Shown here: positions 16,160-23,895 of the stretch, in pieces
Layout: each line of letters begins with the position of its first letter
Numbering within the stretch: position 1 is the stretch's first letter
Assembly (NCBI RefSeq): GCF_003448965.1
Contig: NZ_QRGC01000011.1
Span: 1-64,000, forward strand
Direction: 5' to 3'
Length of the DNA stretch: 64,000 nucleotides
From: Oceanicella sp. SM1341
GTDB lineage: Bacteria; Pseudomonadota; Alphaproteobacteria; Rhodobacterales; Rhodobacteraceae
Made by a program: the position numbers and the translations under genes
Notes under the pieces: generated by a model
The model's database searches: none
Seen by the model: only the letters and a program-made list of their open reading frames with translations
Told to the model about the DNA's origin: nothing

Positions 16160-17608
16160 ATGACCATGAAAGCAGACAACAACAGCGACCTGCCTGCCGA
16201 AGAGAACAAGTCCCGCGGGGATACGTTCTTTGCCGCCGTTTCTCTCGTCGGTTGTGCGGTGATTCTGTTTCTTGCCGGTGCGGTGGTGACCATCGGCGGT
16301 TTCTTCCCCGGGCCGGAGATCCGCCGCGCCTATGACGGCGGGATGGCGCTCTACGAGAAGGCCACGATGACCCAGAACGTCCACACCTCGGACCTCTGGT
16401 TCCCCGAGCGCACCCCCGAAAAAGGCGTCACCATCCCCGCCACCGAGCGCTCGCAGGGCGGTGTCACGCTCTACACCACCGGCGACCAGCCCTCGGCCTA
16501 TCTCGTCGACATGGACGGGCAGGTGCTGCACCAGTGGACCAAGCCCTTCAGCCAGGTCTGGTCGGCCGACTGGGGCGGCGTGGCCGAGCCGCAGCCCGAC
16601 GAGTTCGTCTATTTCCGCCACGCGCATGTCTACCCCAACGGCGATCTCCTCGCGATCTACGAAGGCGTGGGCGACACGCCCTACGGCTATGGCCTCGTGA
16701 AGATCGACAAGGATTCCAACGTGATCTGGAGCTATCCGGGCCGGGCGCACCACCAGTTCTCCGTGGGGCCGGACGGCAATATCTACACCCTCACCCACGA
16801 GATCGTGGACGACGTGCTGCCGAGCTTCGAGCACCTGGAAAGCCCGCGGCTGGAGGATTTCCTCGTCGTGCTCTCGCCCGATGGCGAGGAGCTGAAGAAG
16901 ATCCGCCTGCTGCCGGCGATGGCGGCCTCGAAGTTCCGCCACATCCTCTACGCCACCTCCGGCTTCGCGCTGGGTGACCCGCTGCACGCGAACGCGGTGA
17001 AATACATCACCGCCGAGCAGGCCGCGAACTTCCCCTGGGCCGAGGAGGGCGACCTGCTGTTCTCCTTCCGCGAGGCGAACGGTGTCGCGATCCTGAACCC
17101 CGAGACCGAGGAGGTGCACTGGGCCACCCGCGGCCCCTGGCTGGGCCAGCACGACGCCGACCTGCTCGACAACGGTCACCTGCTGCTGTTCGACAATTAC
17201 GCCAACTACCAGGGCGAGGACGGCTCCTCCCGCGTGCTCGAAATCGACCCCGAGACCATGGGCATCGTCTGGCAGTACGCCGGCACGAAGGACCAGCCGC
17301 TGGAAAGCCGCATCCGTTCCGACCAGCAGCGCCTCGCCAATGGCAACACGATGATCACCGAGTCGAACGGCGGCCGCATCCTGGAGGTGACGCCCGAGGG
17401 CGAGATCGTCTGGGAGTTCATGAACCCCGTCCGCACCGAGTTCAACGGCCAGACCATCATCCCGATCGTGGCCTGGGCCGAGCGGCTCGACCCCACCACC
17501 CTCGACCCCTCCCTGCTGGTGCCCCCCAGCCGGCAGGCCTCCCTCGACCCCGCAGCGCTCACGCCTGCGTCCCTTCCCCTCGACGACACGACCAAGGAGA
17601 CGAACTGA
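16160..17608 (+). CDS. Arylsulfotransferase-like (ASST family) beta-propeller membrane protein
   Basis: The protein has 482 residues. One N-terminal membrane helix (about residues 24-48, TFFAAVSLVGCAVILFLAGA) anchors a large periplasmic domain. That domain shows repeated beta-propeller blades with NG-centred turns: HVYPNGDLLAIYEG, GPDGNIYTLTHE, QHDADLLDNGHLLLFDN and QQRLANGNTMITESNGGR. These match the arylsulfotransferase superfamily, in which a His takes sulfate from a phenolic donor. Several His are present (HAHVYPNG, GRAHHQF, GQHDAD), but I cannot tell which would be catalytic. The stop overlaps the next ATG by 1 bp. It heads a four-gene run ending in a PAPS sulfotransferase. The sulfotransferase role is inferred. 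Confidence 0.75.
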   Translation: MTMKADNNSDLPAEENKSRGDTFFAAVSLVGCAVILFLAGAVVTIGGFFPGPEIRRAYDGGMALYEKATMTQNVHTSDLWFPERTPEKGVTIPATERSQGGVTLYTTGDQPSAYLVDMDGQVLHQWTKPFSQVWSADWGGVAEPQPDEFVYFRHAHVYPNGDLLAIYEGVGDTPYGYGLVKIDKDSNVIWSYPGRAHHQFSVGPDGNIYTLTHEIVDDVLPSFEHLESPRLEDFLVVLSPDGEELKKIRLLPAMAASKFRHILYATSGFALGDPLHANAVKYITAEQAANFPWAEEGDLLFSFREANGVAILNPETEEVHWATRGPWLGQHDADLLDNGHLLLFDNYANYQGEDGSSRVLEIDPETMGIVWQYAGTKDQPLESRIRSDQQRLANGNTMITESNGGRILEVTPEGEIVWEFMNPVRTEFNGQTIIPIVAWAERLDPTTLDPSLLVPPSRQASLDPAALTPASLPLDDTTKETN

Positions 17609-17862
17609 TGAAGAAGACCGAAATCGCCATCTGCCTCATGGTTGCCGCCCTCACCGTTCCCGGAACCGCCATGGCCTACGTGGGCCCCGGCGCGGGGCTG
17701 AGCCTGCTCGGCGCACTCTGGGCGCTTGTCGCGGCCCTGGGCACCGCCCTCGTCTTCGTGGCCATCTGGCCGATCCGCAAGATGCTGCGCCGCCGCCGCG
17801 CGGGGCAGGCCCGGCCGGCCACCGCAACCGCTGCCTCGGCCCGCGCCGAACAGCGCGACTGA
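17608..17862 (+). CDS. Small membrane protein with PGAG motif
   Basis: This 84-residue protein has an N-terminal signal-like helix (ICLMVAALTVPGTAMA), the short motif AYVGPGAGLSLLGAL, a second membrane helix (about 40-58) and a strongly basic tail (IRKMLRRRRAG). The ATG shares one base with the preceding stop, so it is coupled to the ASST-like gene. Small proteins with a YVGPGAG motif occur next to sulfo- or phospho-transferase-like genes in related bacteria, to my recollection. No function is assigned. The basic tail would face the cytoplasm. Confidence 0.75.
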   Translation: MKKTEIAICLMVAALTVPGTAMAYVGPGAGLSLLGALWALVAALGTALVFVAIWPIRKMLRRRRAGQARPATATAASARAEQRD

Positions 17863-17872
17863 GGGCGGCGCC

Positions 17873-18592
17873 ATGGGCCTGCTCGACATACCCGCCCCGC
17901 TGTTCAGCGCCGTCGACGGCTGGCTGGCCGGGTTCCTGCCGCCGCTGGTGCGGCTGGCGGTCTGGTCGGCGCTGATCGCCATCGTCTCGATGGAGCTCTA
18001 CCGGCTGCTGTCGCCCCAGAAGCGCATCGCGGGGCTGAAGACGGCGCTGCAGGCCCAGCAGAAGCAGGTCTCGCAGTTCGACGGCGAGTTCGAGGAGGCC
18101 TGGCCGATGATCCGCCGCATGCTCGGCCTCGCGCTCCGGCGCGTGGCCATCGTGCTGCCGGCCACCATCATCGGCTCGCTGCCGGTGCTGATGCTCATCG
18201 TCTGGCTCGACGGCCGCTACGGCGGCGAATACCCCGAGCCGGGCCAGCCCGTGGCCGTGCAGGTCTCGAACGGCTACGACGGCCGCTGGGTGGACGAGGG
18301 CGCCGGCACGCCGCGCGCCGAGATCACCAACGAAACCGGCACGCCGGTGGCCGAGGTGCCGCTCGCCGCCCCGGTGCCGGTGATCCACAAGCGCGAATGG
18401 TGGAACACGCTGATCGGCAACCCGGCAGGCTACCTGCCCGACGACGCCCCGGTGGACCGCGTGGAAGTGGCCCTGCCGCGCCAGCAGCTCCTGCCCGTGG
18501 GGCCGGACTGGATGCGGGGCTGGGAAGTGTTCTTCTTCGCCGCCCTCACCCTGTTTGCCTTTTCCTTCAAATCCCTGAGGCGCATCGAATGA
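17873..18592 (+). CDS. Three-helix membrane protein, Oxa1/EMC3-like in layout
   Basis: This 239-residue protein starts MGLLDIPAPLFSAVDGW. It has TM1 (about 24-47), a charged cytoplasmic helix likely to be a coiled coil (QKRIAGLKTALQAQQKQVSQ), TM2 (about 85-107), a periplasmic domain of about 100 residues and TM3 at the C-terminus (EVFFFAALTLFAFSF). The TM1-coiled coil-TM2-loop-TM3 order resembles DUF106/EMC3-type members of the Oxa1 membrane insertase superfamily. That is a topology argument, not a proven homology. It is 10 bp after the PGAG gene and overlaps the sulfotransferase start by 4 bp. Confidence 0.7.
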   Translation: MGLLDIPAPLFSAVDGWLAGFLPPLVRLAVWSALIAIVSMELYRLLSPQKRIAGLKTALQAQQKQVSQFDGEFEEAWPMIRRMLGLALRRVAIVLPATIIGSLPVLMLIVWLDGRYGGEYPEPGQPVAVQVSNGYDGRWVDEGAGTPRAEITNETGTPVAEVPLAAPVPVIHKREWWNTLIGNPAGYLPDDAPVDRVEVALPRQQLLPVGPDWMRGWEVFFFAALTLFAFSFKSLRRIE

Positions 18593-19695
18593 CCATCGCC
18601 GGATCGGACATGAAAGTCGACTACTGGACCGACCTGCTCGGCGGCCTCGCCGAGCGCCACCCCGGCCTCTGCCGCCGCATCGCCGACCGCGAGACGCGGA
18701 TGCTCGGCGAGCGGCTGGAGGAGGCGCGGGTGGACCGGCCGGTCTACATCGCCGGGATCGCGCGCTCGGGCAGCACCATCCTGCTCGAGCTGCTCGCCCG
18801 CCACCCCGACATCGCCACCCATCGCTACCGCGACTTCCCGCTGGTGATGACGCCCTGGTCGTGGAACTGGTTCATCGACCGGGCCGGCCGCCCCGACCAG
18901 GCCCCCTCCGAGCGCGCCCACCGCGACCGCATCACCGTGACCCCCGAGAGCCCGGAGGCCTTCGAGGAGGTGCTGTGGATGGCCTTCTTCGAGGGCGCGC
19001 ACGACCCCAGCCAGAGCGCGGTGCTCACCCGCAACACCTCCAACGCCGCCTTCGAGCGCTTCTACGAGGAGCACATCCTCAAGCTGATGCTGCTGCGCGG
19101 CGGGCACCGCTACCTCGCCAAGGGCAACTACAACATCACCCGCCTCGCCTACCTGCGCCGTCTCTTCCCCGACGCGCGCTTCGTGGTGCCGGTGCGCGAT
19201 CCGCTGTGGCACGTCGCCTCGCTGATGAAGCAGCACGCGCTGTTCAGCGGCCCGGGCGAAACCGACCCGCGGGTGCGCCGCCACCTGCGCCGCGCCGGGC
19301 ATTTCGAGTTCGGCCCCGACCGGCAGACCATCAACACCGGAGACCCGGAGGTGGTGGCCGAGATCGAGGCGCTCTGGGCCGAGGGCCGCGAGGTGGAGGG
19401 CTGGGCTCTGCACTGGGCGAACGTCTACGGCCACGTGGCCGACACGCTGGCGCGCGACGCCGACCTCGCCTCCGCCACCCGCCTGGTGCGCTACGAGGAA
19501 TTCTGCGCCGACCCGGCCGCCGAAATGGCCAGCCTGCTCGACCATTGCGGCCTCTCCCACGAGGACCTGCCCGAGCAGGCCGCCGCCCGGGTGAGCGCGC
19601 CCGACTATTACGAACCTGCCTTCAGCGACACAGAGCGTGCCGCGCTCGAGGCCCGCACCGCCCCTGTGCTGGCGCGGCTCGGCACCCTTCGCTGA
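18589..19695 (+). CDS. PAPS-dependent sulfotransferase family protein
   Basis: The protein has 368 residues from ATG 18589, which overlaps the previous stop (ATGA). The 5'-phosphosulfate loop is IAGIARSGSTILLELLARHP near residues 52-71, and the 3'-phosphate region is FVVPVRDPLWHVASLMKQH (about 200). Both are hallmarks of cytoplasmic sulfotransferases that use 3'-phosphoadenosine 5'-phosphosulfate. The acceptor is unknown. It closes the four-gene run with the ASST-like propeller and two membrane proteins, so the group probably sulfates a lipid, glycan or small molecule that meets the membrane. A strong hairpin follows 6 bp after the stop. Confidence 0.87.
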   Translation: MTIAGSDMKVDYWTDLLGGLAERHPGLCRRIADRETRMLGERLEEARVDRPVYIAGIARSGSTILLELLARHPDIATHRYRDFPLVMTPWSWNWFIDRAGRPDQAPSERAHRDRITVTPESPEAFEEVLWMAFFEGAHDPSQSAVLTRNTSNAAFERFYEEHILKLMLLRGGHRYLAKGNYNITRLAYLRRLFPDARFVVPVRDPLWHVASLMKQHALFSGPGETDPRVRRHLRRAGHFEFGPDRQTINTGDPEVVAEIEALWAEGREVEGWALHWANVYGHVADTLARDADLASATRLVRYEEFCADPAAEMASLLDHCGLSHEDLPEQAAARVSAPDYYEPAFSDTERAALEARTAPVLARLGTLR

Positions 19696-19701
19696 AGACA
19701 G

Positions 19702-19743
19702 GGCCGGCGCGGCGTTCCCCTCCCGTCAGGCGCCGCGCCGGCC
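19702..19743 (+). terminator. Terminator-like hairpin after the sulfation module
   Basis: GGCCGGCGCGGCG (19702-19714) pairs perfectly with CGCCGCGCCGGCC (19731-19743) across a 16-nt loop, just after the sulfotransferase stop. There is no T-run, so Rho-independent action is uncertain. The following 250 bp up to the LysR stop hold no recognisable gene. Confidence 0.5.
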
Positions 19744-19994
19744 GAAATCCTGCCCCCGCGAGGGCGGCTGCCACCCGCTTCACGCGCAGCGAAAGACGGC
19801 GGCCGCACGGCTGGTGACGACATTCGTCCCCGGCACAATGCGCCGATCGCGTCGATTGACCGGTCGCAGGCCTGCTCTCACAAGCCGAATACCCGTCACT
19901 GCGTAGCGAAACACCAGCGCGTCGGCCTGCAGAACAGCCGGGGCATTCCAAGTTCATAACATAATCTTCCTTATAGGCCGCGTCCTTCCACACC

Positions 19995-20894
19995 TCAGCC
20001 CGCTCGCTCCGCCCCGCCTTCCAGCAGCGCCCGCTGGCCGGTGAGCGCTTCTGCCATGTGATCGAGAAAGGCGCGCACGCGCGGCGCGCGGCGCAGGTCG
20101 GGGTGGGTGAGCAGCCAGAGGTCGGCGGTGAAATCCGGGTCCGGCGCGGCGAGGCGGCGCAGGCCGGGGCGGGTGTCGGCGATGAAGCACGGCAGGTAGC
20201 CGATGCCGAGCCCCGCCTCCACCGCCTCCGCGAGGCCCAGCACGCTGTTCACCCGGTAGGCGAGGCGCTCGGCCGGCACCGTGGCCTCGACGTGCTTGAC
20301 CACCTTCATTCGCCCGCCGGGGTCTGACAGGCTCACCCAGTCGCAGCCGGCGAGCCGGTCTGCCGGCAGCTCGGCGCCGGTGGCGGCGTAGAGCGTCCAG
20401 GCCAGCCGCGCCACCCGGCGGCCCACCAGCGTCTCGGGGGGCGTATCGGTGGCGCGGATCGCCACGTCGGCGTCGCGCCGCGACAGGTTCAGCGCCGCGT
20501 TCGCCAGCACCATGTCGAGCCGCACGCCCGGGCAGGCGGCGCGGAACCGCGCGAGATGCGGCGTGAGCAGGTGCAGCAGCAGCGTGTCGGAGGTGGTGAC
20601 CCGGATCTCGCCGCTCACCGCGATCTCCTGCCCCGCGAGGCGCCGGGAAAAGCCCGCCACCCGCGCCTCCATCGCCTCCGCCACCGCCACCATCTCCTCG
20701 CCCGCCGGCGTGGGCACGTAGCCCGAGCGGTGGCGCTCGAACAGCGGCACGCCGAGCCGCTCCTCGATCTGGCCCAGCCGGCGGAACAGGGTGGAATGCG
20801 CGAGCCCCGCACGCTCCGCCGCCGCCGGCAGGCTGCCCGCCGCCGCGATCGCCCCCACCAGCCGGAAATCATCCCAGTCCGCGCCGTCGTTCAT
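19995..20894 (-). CDS. LysR-family regulator divergent from the dioxygenase/esterase pair
   Basis: This 299-residue regulator has the LysR winged helix at the N-terminus (LPAAAERAGLAHSTLFRRLG with LGVPLFERHRSGYVPTPAGE) and a two-lobed effector domain. GLAEAVEAGLGIGYLPCF is typical of LysR effector domains. It is read away from the plus-strand VOC dioxygenase and esterase, with 114 bp between starts. A perfect 8-bp palindrome lies there. By context it probably responds to quinones or catechols, as MhqR-type systems do, but the protein family is different and the effector is a guess. Confidence 0.87.
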   Translation of the reverse strand: MNDGADWDDFRLVGAIAAAGSLPAAAERAGLAHSTLFRRLGQIEERLGVPLFERHRSGYVPTPAGEEMVAVAEAMEARVAGFSRRLAGQEIAVSGEIRVTTSDTLLLHLLTPHLARFRAACPGVRLDMVLANAALNLSRRDADVAIRATDTPPETLVGRRVARLAWTLYAATGAELPADRLAGCDWVSLSDPGGRMKVVKHVEATVPAERLAYRVNSVLGLAEAVEAGLGIGYLPCFIADTRPGLRRLAAPDPDFTADLWLLTHPDLRRAPRVRAFLDHMAEALTGQRALLEGGAERAG

Positions 20895-20913
20895 CCCCGC
20901 CTCGCAAATCCTT

Positions 20914-20931
20914 CATTGCAAACTTGCAATG
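20914..20931. promoter_or_regulatory. Palindromic operator between LysR gene and dioxygenase gene
   Basis: CATTGCAA and TTGCAATG are perfect 8-bp inverted arms around AC. LysR proteins bind inverted repeats of T-N11-A form, which this contains. It lies 20 bp upstream of the LysR ATG and 78 bp upstream of the dioxygenase ATG, suiting control of both. Confidence 0.5.
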
Positions 20932-21008
20932 CCTCCTGCCTCGCATCCGTAGTTATATTGCCCATATGAGAGCGACAGGGCAATCCCGCCCCGCGACGGA
21001 GAGAGACA

Positions 21009-21938
21009 ATGCACATCAACGGCATTCATCACGTGACGGCCATCGCCGGCCCCGCGCGTCGGAACCTGGAGTTCTACTCCGGGGTGCTGGGACTGCGCCT
21101 GGTCAAGAAGACCGTGAACTTCGACGACCCCGGCACCTATCACTTCTATTACGGCGACGAGGCCGGCCAGCCCGGCACCATCCTCACCTTCTTCCCTTGG
21201 GAGCATGCGGCCCCCGGCCGGGGCGGGATCGGCGAGGCGCAGCAGACCGTGTTCCGCGTGCCGGCGGCCTCGATGGGCTTCTGGCTCCACCGCCTGCTGG
21301 AGAAGGGCGTCGCCCACGAGATGCCGGTGCAGCGCTTCGGCGAGAGCTTCCTCGCCTTCCGCGACCCCGACGGCCTGCGCCTCGCCTTTGCCGGCGTGCC
21401 CGGCATCGAGGCCGAACCCGGCTGGAGTGACGGCAGCGTGCCCGCCGAACACGCGATCCGCGGCTTCCACAGCGTGAACCTGCTGCTGGCCGACGCGGGT
21501 GCCACGGCCGAGGTGCTCACCGATGTCTTCGGCTTCGCCGAGATCGGGCAGGAAGGCAGCCTGCGCCGCTTCGCCGTGCCGGGCACCACCATCGGCGGCA
21601 TCGTCGACCTGCATGCCGCGGGCGAGTTCCTCAAGGCCCGGCAGGGCGCGGGCTCGGTGCATCATGTCGCCTTCCGCGCCGACGAGGCCGGCCAGGCGGA
21701 GATGGTGGAGAAGCTCGCCCGCAACCACGGGCTGCGCACCACCGAGCAGAAGGACCGCAACTACTTCCGATCGGTCTACTTCCGCGAGCCCGGCGGCGTG
21801 CTGTTCGAGATCGCGACGGACGACCCCGGCTTTGCGGTCGACGAGCCCGCCGCCAGCCTCGGCACCGCGCTGAAGCTGCCGCCGCAATACGAGGCGCATC
21901 GCGAGATGATCGAGGCCACGCTGCCCGCGCTCGCCTGA
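21009..21938 (+). CDS. mhqO: Ring-cleaving dioxygenase, VOC superfamily (MhqO-like)
   Basis: This 309-residue protein is a duplicated vicinal-oxygen-chelate enzyme. Each half has the beta-alpha-beta-beta-beta module. Metal ligands are likely His in GIHHVTAIAG, His in SVHHVAFRAD and Glu in LFEIATDDPGF. The phrase FYSGVLGLRLVKKTVNFDDP and GTYHFYYGDEAGQPGTILTF are typical of the MhqO/CatE-type glyoxalase-like dioxygenases that act in hydroquinone and catechol detoxification. A GAGAGA ribosome site precedes the ATG. The esterase gene follows after 59 bp. Substrate is inferred from the family. Confidence 0.85.
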   Translation: MHINGIHHVTAIAGPARRNLEFYSGVLGLRLVKKTVNFDDPGTYHFYYGDEAGQPGTILTFFPWEHAAPGRGGIGEAQQTVFRVPAASMGFWLHRLLEKGVAHEMPVQRFGESFLAFRDPDGLRLAFAGVPGIEAEPGWSDGSVPAEHAIRGFHSVNLLLADAGATAEVLTDVFGFAEIGQEGSLRRFAVPGTTIGGIVDLHAAGEFLKARQGAGSVHHVAFRADEAGQAEMVEKLARNHGLRTTEQKDRNYFRSVYFREPGGVLFEIATDDPGFAVDEPAASLGTALKLPPQYEAHREMIEATLPALA

Positions 21939-21997
21939 CACGCCGCGGCCCCCGGACCTCCCCGGGGGCTGCCCCTCATCCGCCCGGGAGACCCGCC

Positions 21998-22654
21998 ATG
22001 ACCACGACGACCGACATCCTCGCCCGCCCGCACCGTTTCGAACCGGCCACGGCCCCGGGCCGGCCGCCGCTCCTGCTGCTGCACGGCACCGGCGGCGACG
22101 AGACCGACCTGCTGCCGCTGGGCCGCACCCTCGCGCCCGAGGCGGCGCTGCTCTCGCCGCGCGGCAGCGTGCTGGAGAACGGCATGCCGCGCTTCTTCCG
22201 CCGCCTGCGCGAAGGCGTGTTCGACGAGGCCGACCTCGCCCGCCGCACCGACGAGCTGGCGGAATTCATCGCCGCGGCGCGGGCGGAATACGGGCTCGCC
22301 GCCCCGGTGGCGGTGGGCTTCTCCAACGGCGCGAACATCGCCGCGGCGCTGCTGCTGCGCCACCCCGGCGTGCTCGCAGGCGGGGTGCTGCTGCGCGCGA
22401 TGCGGCCCTTCGCGGCGGCCCCTGCCCCGGCCCGCTCCGGCACGCCGGTGCTGCTGCTCTCGGGCGCGATGGACCCGATCGTGCCGGCGGCGAATTCCGA
22501 AGGGCTCGCCACCGATCTCGAGCGCGTCGGCGCCCGGGTCACCCGGCAGGTGCTGCCGGCCTCGCACGGGCTCACCCAGTCCGACCTGCGGATCACCGCC
22601 GAGTGGCTGGCGGCGGAGGCTCAGGCCTTCAGCGGCTCGAGCACCGAGACGTAG
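21998..22654 (+). CDS. mhqD: Alpha/beta-hydrolase carboxylesterase (MhqD/YpfH family)
   Basis: This 218-residue esterase has the oxyanion-region LLLLHGTGGDETDLLPL, the nucleophile elbow GFSNG (Ser about 109), the acid in GAMDPIVPA and the catalytic His in ASHGLT. It matches the phospholipase/carboxylesterase family that includes MhqD, usually encoded next to MhqO-like dioxygenases. A GGGAGA ribosome site lies upstream of the ATG. Its last 34 bp overlap the 3' end of the convergent thiolase gene, so the two transcripts are complementary at their ends. Confidence 0.85.
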   Translation: MTTTTDILARPHRFEPATAPGRPPLLLLHGTGGDETDLLPLGRTLAPEAALLSPRGSVLENGMPRFFRRLREGVFDEADLARRTDELAEFIAAARAEYGLAAPVAVGFSNGANIAAALLLRHPGVLAGGVLLRAMRPFAAAPAPARSGTPVLLLSGAMDPIVPAANSEGLATDLERVGARVTRQVLPASHGLTQSDLRITAEWLAAEAQAFSGSSTET

Positions 22655-23784
22655 TTCGCCACGGCACCGCCGCCCATGTTGAAGCACAGGCCCAGGGCAG
22701 CGCCCGGGGACTGCATGCCGCCCGCCTCGCCGGTGAGCTGGCGGGCGGCGAGCACGTGCATCGACACGCCGGTCGCCCCCACCGGGTGGCCCTTGGCCTT
22801 CAGCCCGCCCGAGAGGTTGACAGGCAGCCGGCCGCCCGGCGCGGTCTGCCCCTCGATCACCACCTCGCGCCCGCTGCCGGCGGGGGCGAGGCCGAGCGCC
22901 TCGGTGGCGAGCAGCTCGGCGATGGTGAAGCAATCGTGCACCTCGGCGAAATCGAGGTCGTCCACCCCGATTCCGGCGGTCTCGTAGGCGCGGCGCACCG
23001 CCTCGCGCGGGCCCTCGAAGGCGGCGGGGTCCTTGGCGGAGATCGGCAGGTAGTCGTTCACCTGCACCGCGGCGCGGAAGCCCACGGCGCGGCGGAAATC
23101 CCCCAGCATGTCGGTGCGCGCCACCACCACGGCCGCGGCGCCGTCCGAGACCAGCGAACAGTCGGTCACCTTCAGCGGGGCCGCGATCATCGGGTTCTTC
23201 TCCGAGACATTCCGGCAGAAATCGAGCTCCAGCGGCCGGTGCATCTGCGCCAGCGGATTGTGCATCGCGTTGGCGTGGTTCTTCACAGCGATGCGGGCCA
23301 TGGCCTCGGTCGGGTCGCCGTACCGCTCCGCGTAGGCGGAGGCGAAATCGGCGAAGATCTGCGGGAAGCTCTTGCCGGCCTCCTCCTTCTGGTAGCTCGC
23401 GCAGCCGAGGGCGGCGGTGACGGAGGCGGTGTCGAGATGGGTCATCTTCTCCGCCCCAACCACCAGGGCCACGCGGATGCGGCCCGCGCGCACCGCGTCG
23501 ATGGCGGCGTAGAGCGCGGCCGAGCCGGAGGCGCAGGCGTTCTCGCAGCGCGTGGCCGGCTTGAAGCGCATGCCATCGTCCGCCCCGAGCACCATGGAGG
23601 CGGCGAAGCCGTCCTTCACCAGCCCGGCGTTGAAATGCCCCAGCCAGACCGCGTCCACGTCCGCCCCGGTGAGCCCGGCATCGCCGAGCGCCTCCGCCGC
23701 GGCCATGGTGATGAGCTCCTCGAGGCTCAGCGCGTCCATGCGCCCGAATTTCGTGTGTCCCCAGCCGACGATTGCCGCGTCCAT
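22621..23784 (-). CDS. Thiolase-family acetyl-CoA acetyltransferase (SCP2/SCPx type)
   Basis: The 387-residue enzyme starts MDAAIVGWGHTKFGRMDALS. The nucleophilic Cys lies in TRCENACASGSAALY (about 88), the catalytic His in VHDCFTIAEL and the second active-site His in KAKGHPVGATGVSMH. This spacing fits the SCPx-like thiolases common in Proteobacteria, which either condense acetyl-CoA units or cleave 3-ketoacyl-CoA. The usual DUF35-type OB-fold partner is not next to it. A GGGAGG ribosome site supports ATG 23784. The stop lies inside the convergent esterase gene. It is the only obvious acyl-CoA gene in the window. Confidence 0.9.
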   Translation of the reverse strand: MDAAIVGWGHTKFGRMDALSLEELITMAAAEALGDAGLTGADVDAVWLGHFNAGLVKDGFAASMVLGADDGMRFKPATRCENACASGSAALYAAIDAVRAGRIRVALVVGAEKMTHLDTASVTAALGCASYQKEEAGKSFPQIFADFASAYAERYGDPTEAMARIAVKNHANAMHNPLAQMHRPLELDFCRNVSEKNPMIAAPLKVTDCSLVSDGAAAVVVARTDMLGDFRRAVGFRAAVQVNDYLPISAKDPAAFEGPREAVRRAYETAGIGVDDLDFAEVHDCFTIAELLATEALGLAPAGSGREVVIEGQTAPGGRLPVNLSGGLKAKGHPVGATGVSMHVLAARQLTGEAGGMQSPGAALGLCFNMGGGAVANYVSVLEPLKA

Positions 23785-23804
23785 GCCTTTCCTCCCGCAC
23801 TGGC

Positions 23805-23832
23805 GGGCGCGCGGGGGGCGCGCGCCCTTTTT
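23805..23832 (+). terminator. Rho-independent terminator reading on the plus strand
   Basis: GGGCGCGCG (23805-23813) and CGCGCGCCC (23819-23827) form a perfect 9-bp stem with a GGGGG loop, followed directly by TTTTT (23828-23832). The T-run makes it a plus-strand terminator, yet the nearest plus-strand gene ended more than 1.1 kb earlier. On the minus strand it lies between the GGDEF-EAL stop and the thiolase start without a T-run. Confidence 0.55.
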
Positions 23833-23895
23833 CCAAGAGCTAGCGCCCGGAGGGGGGGCGCGTCGAGCCCAATTGCGCGGCGCGGGCGCCGCCGA

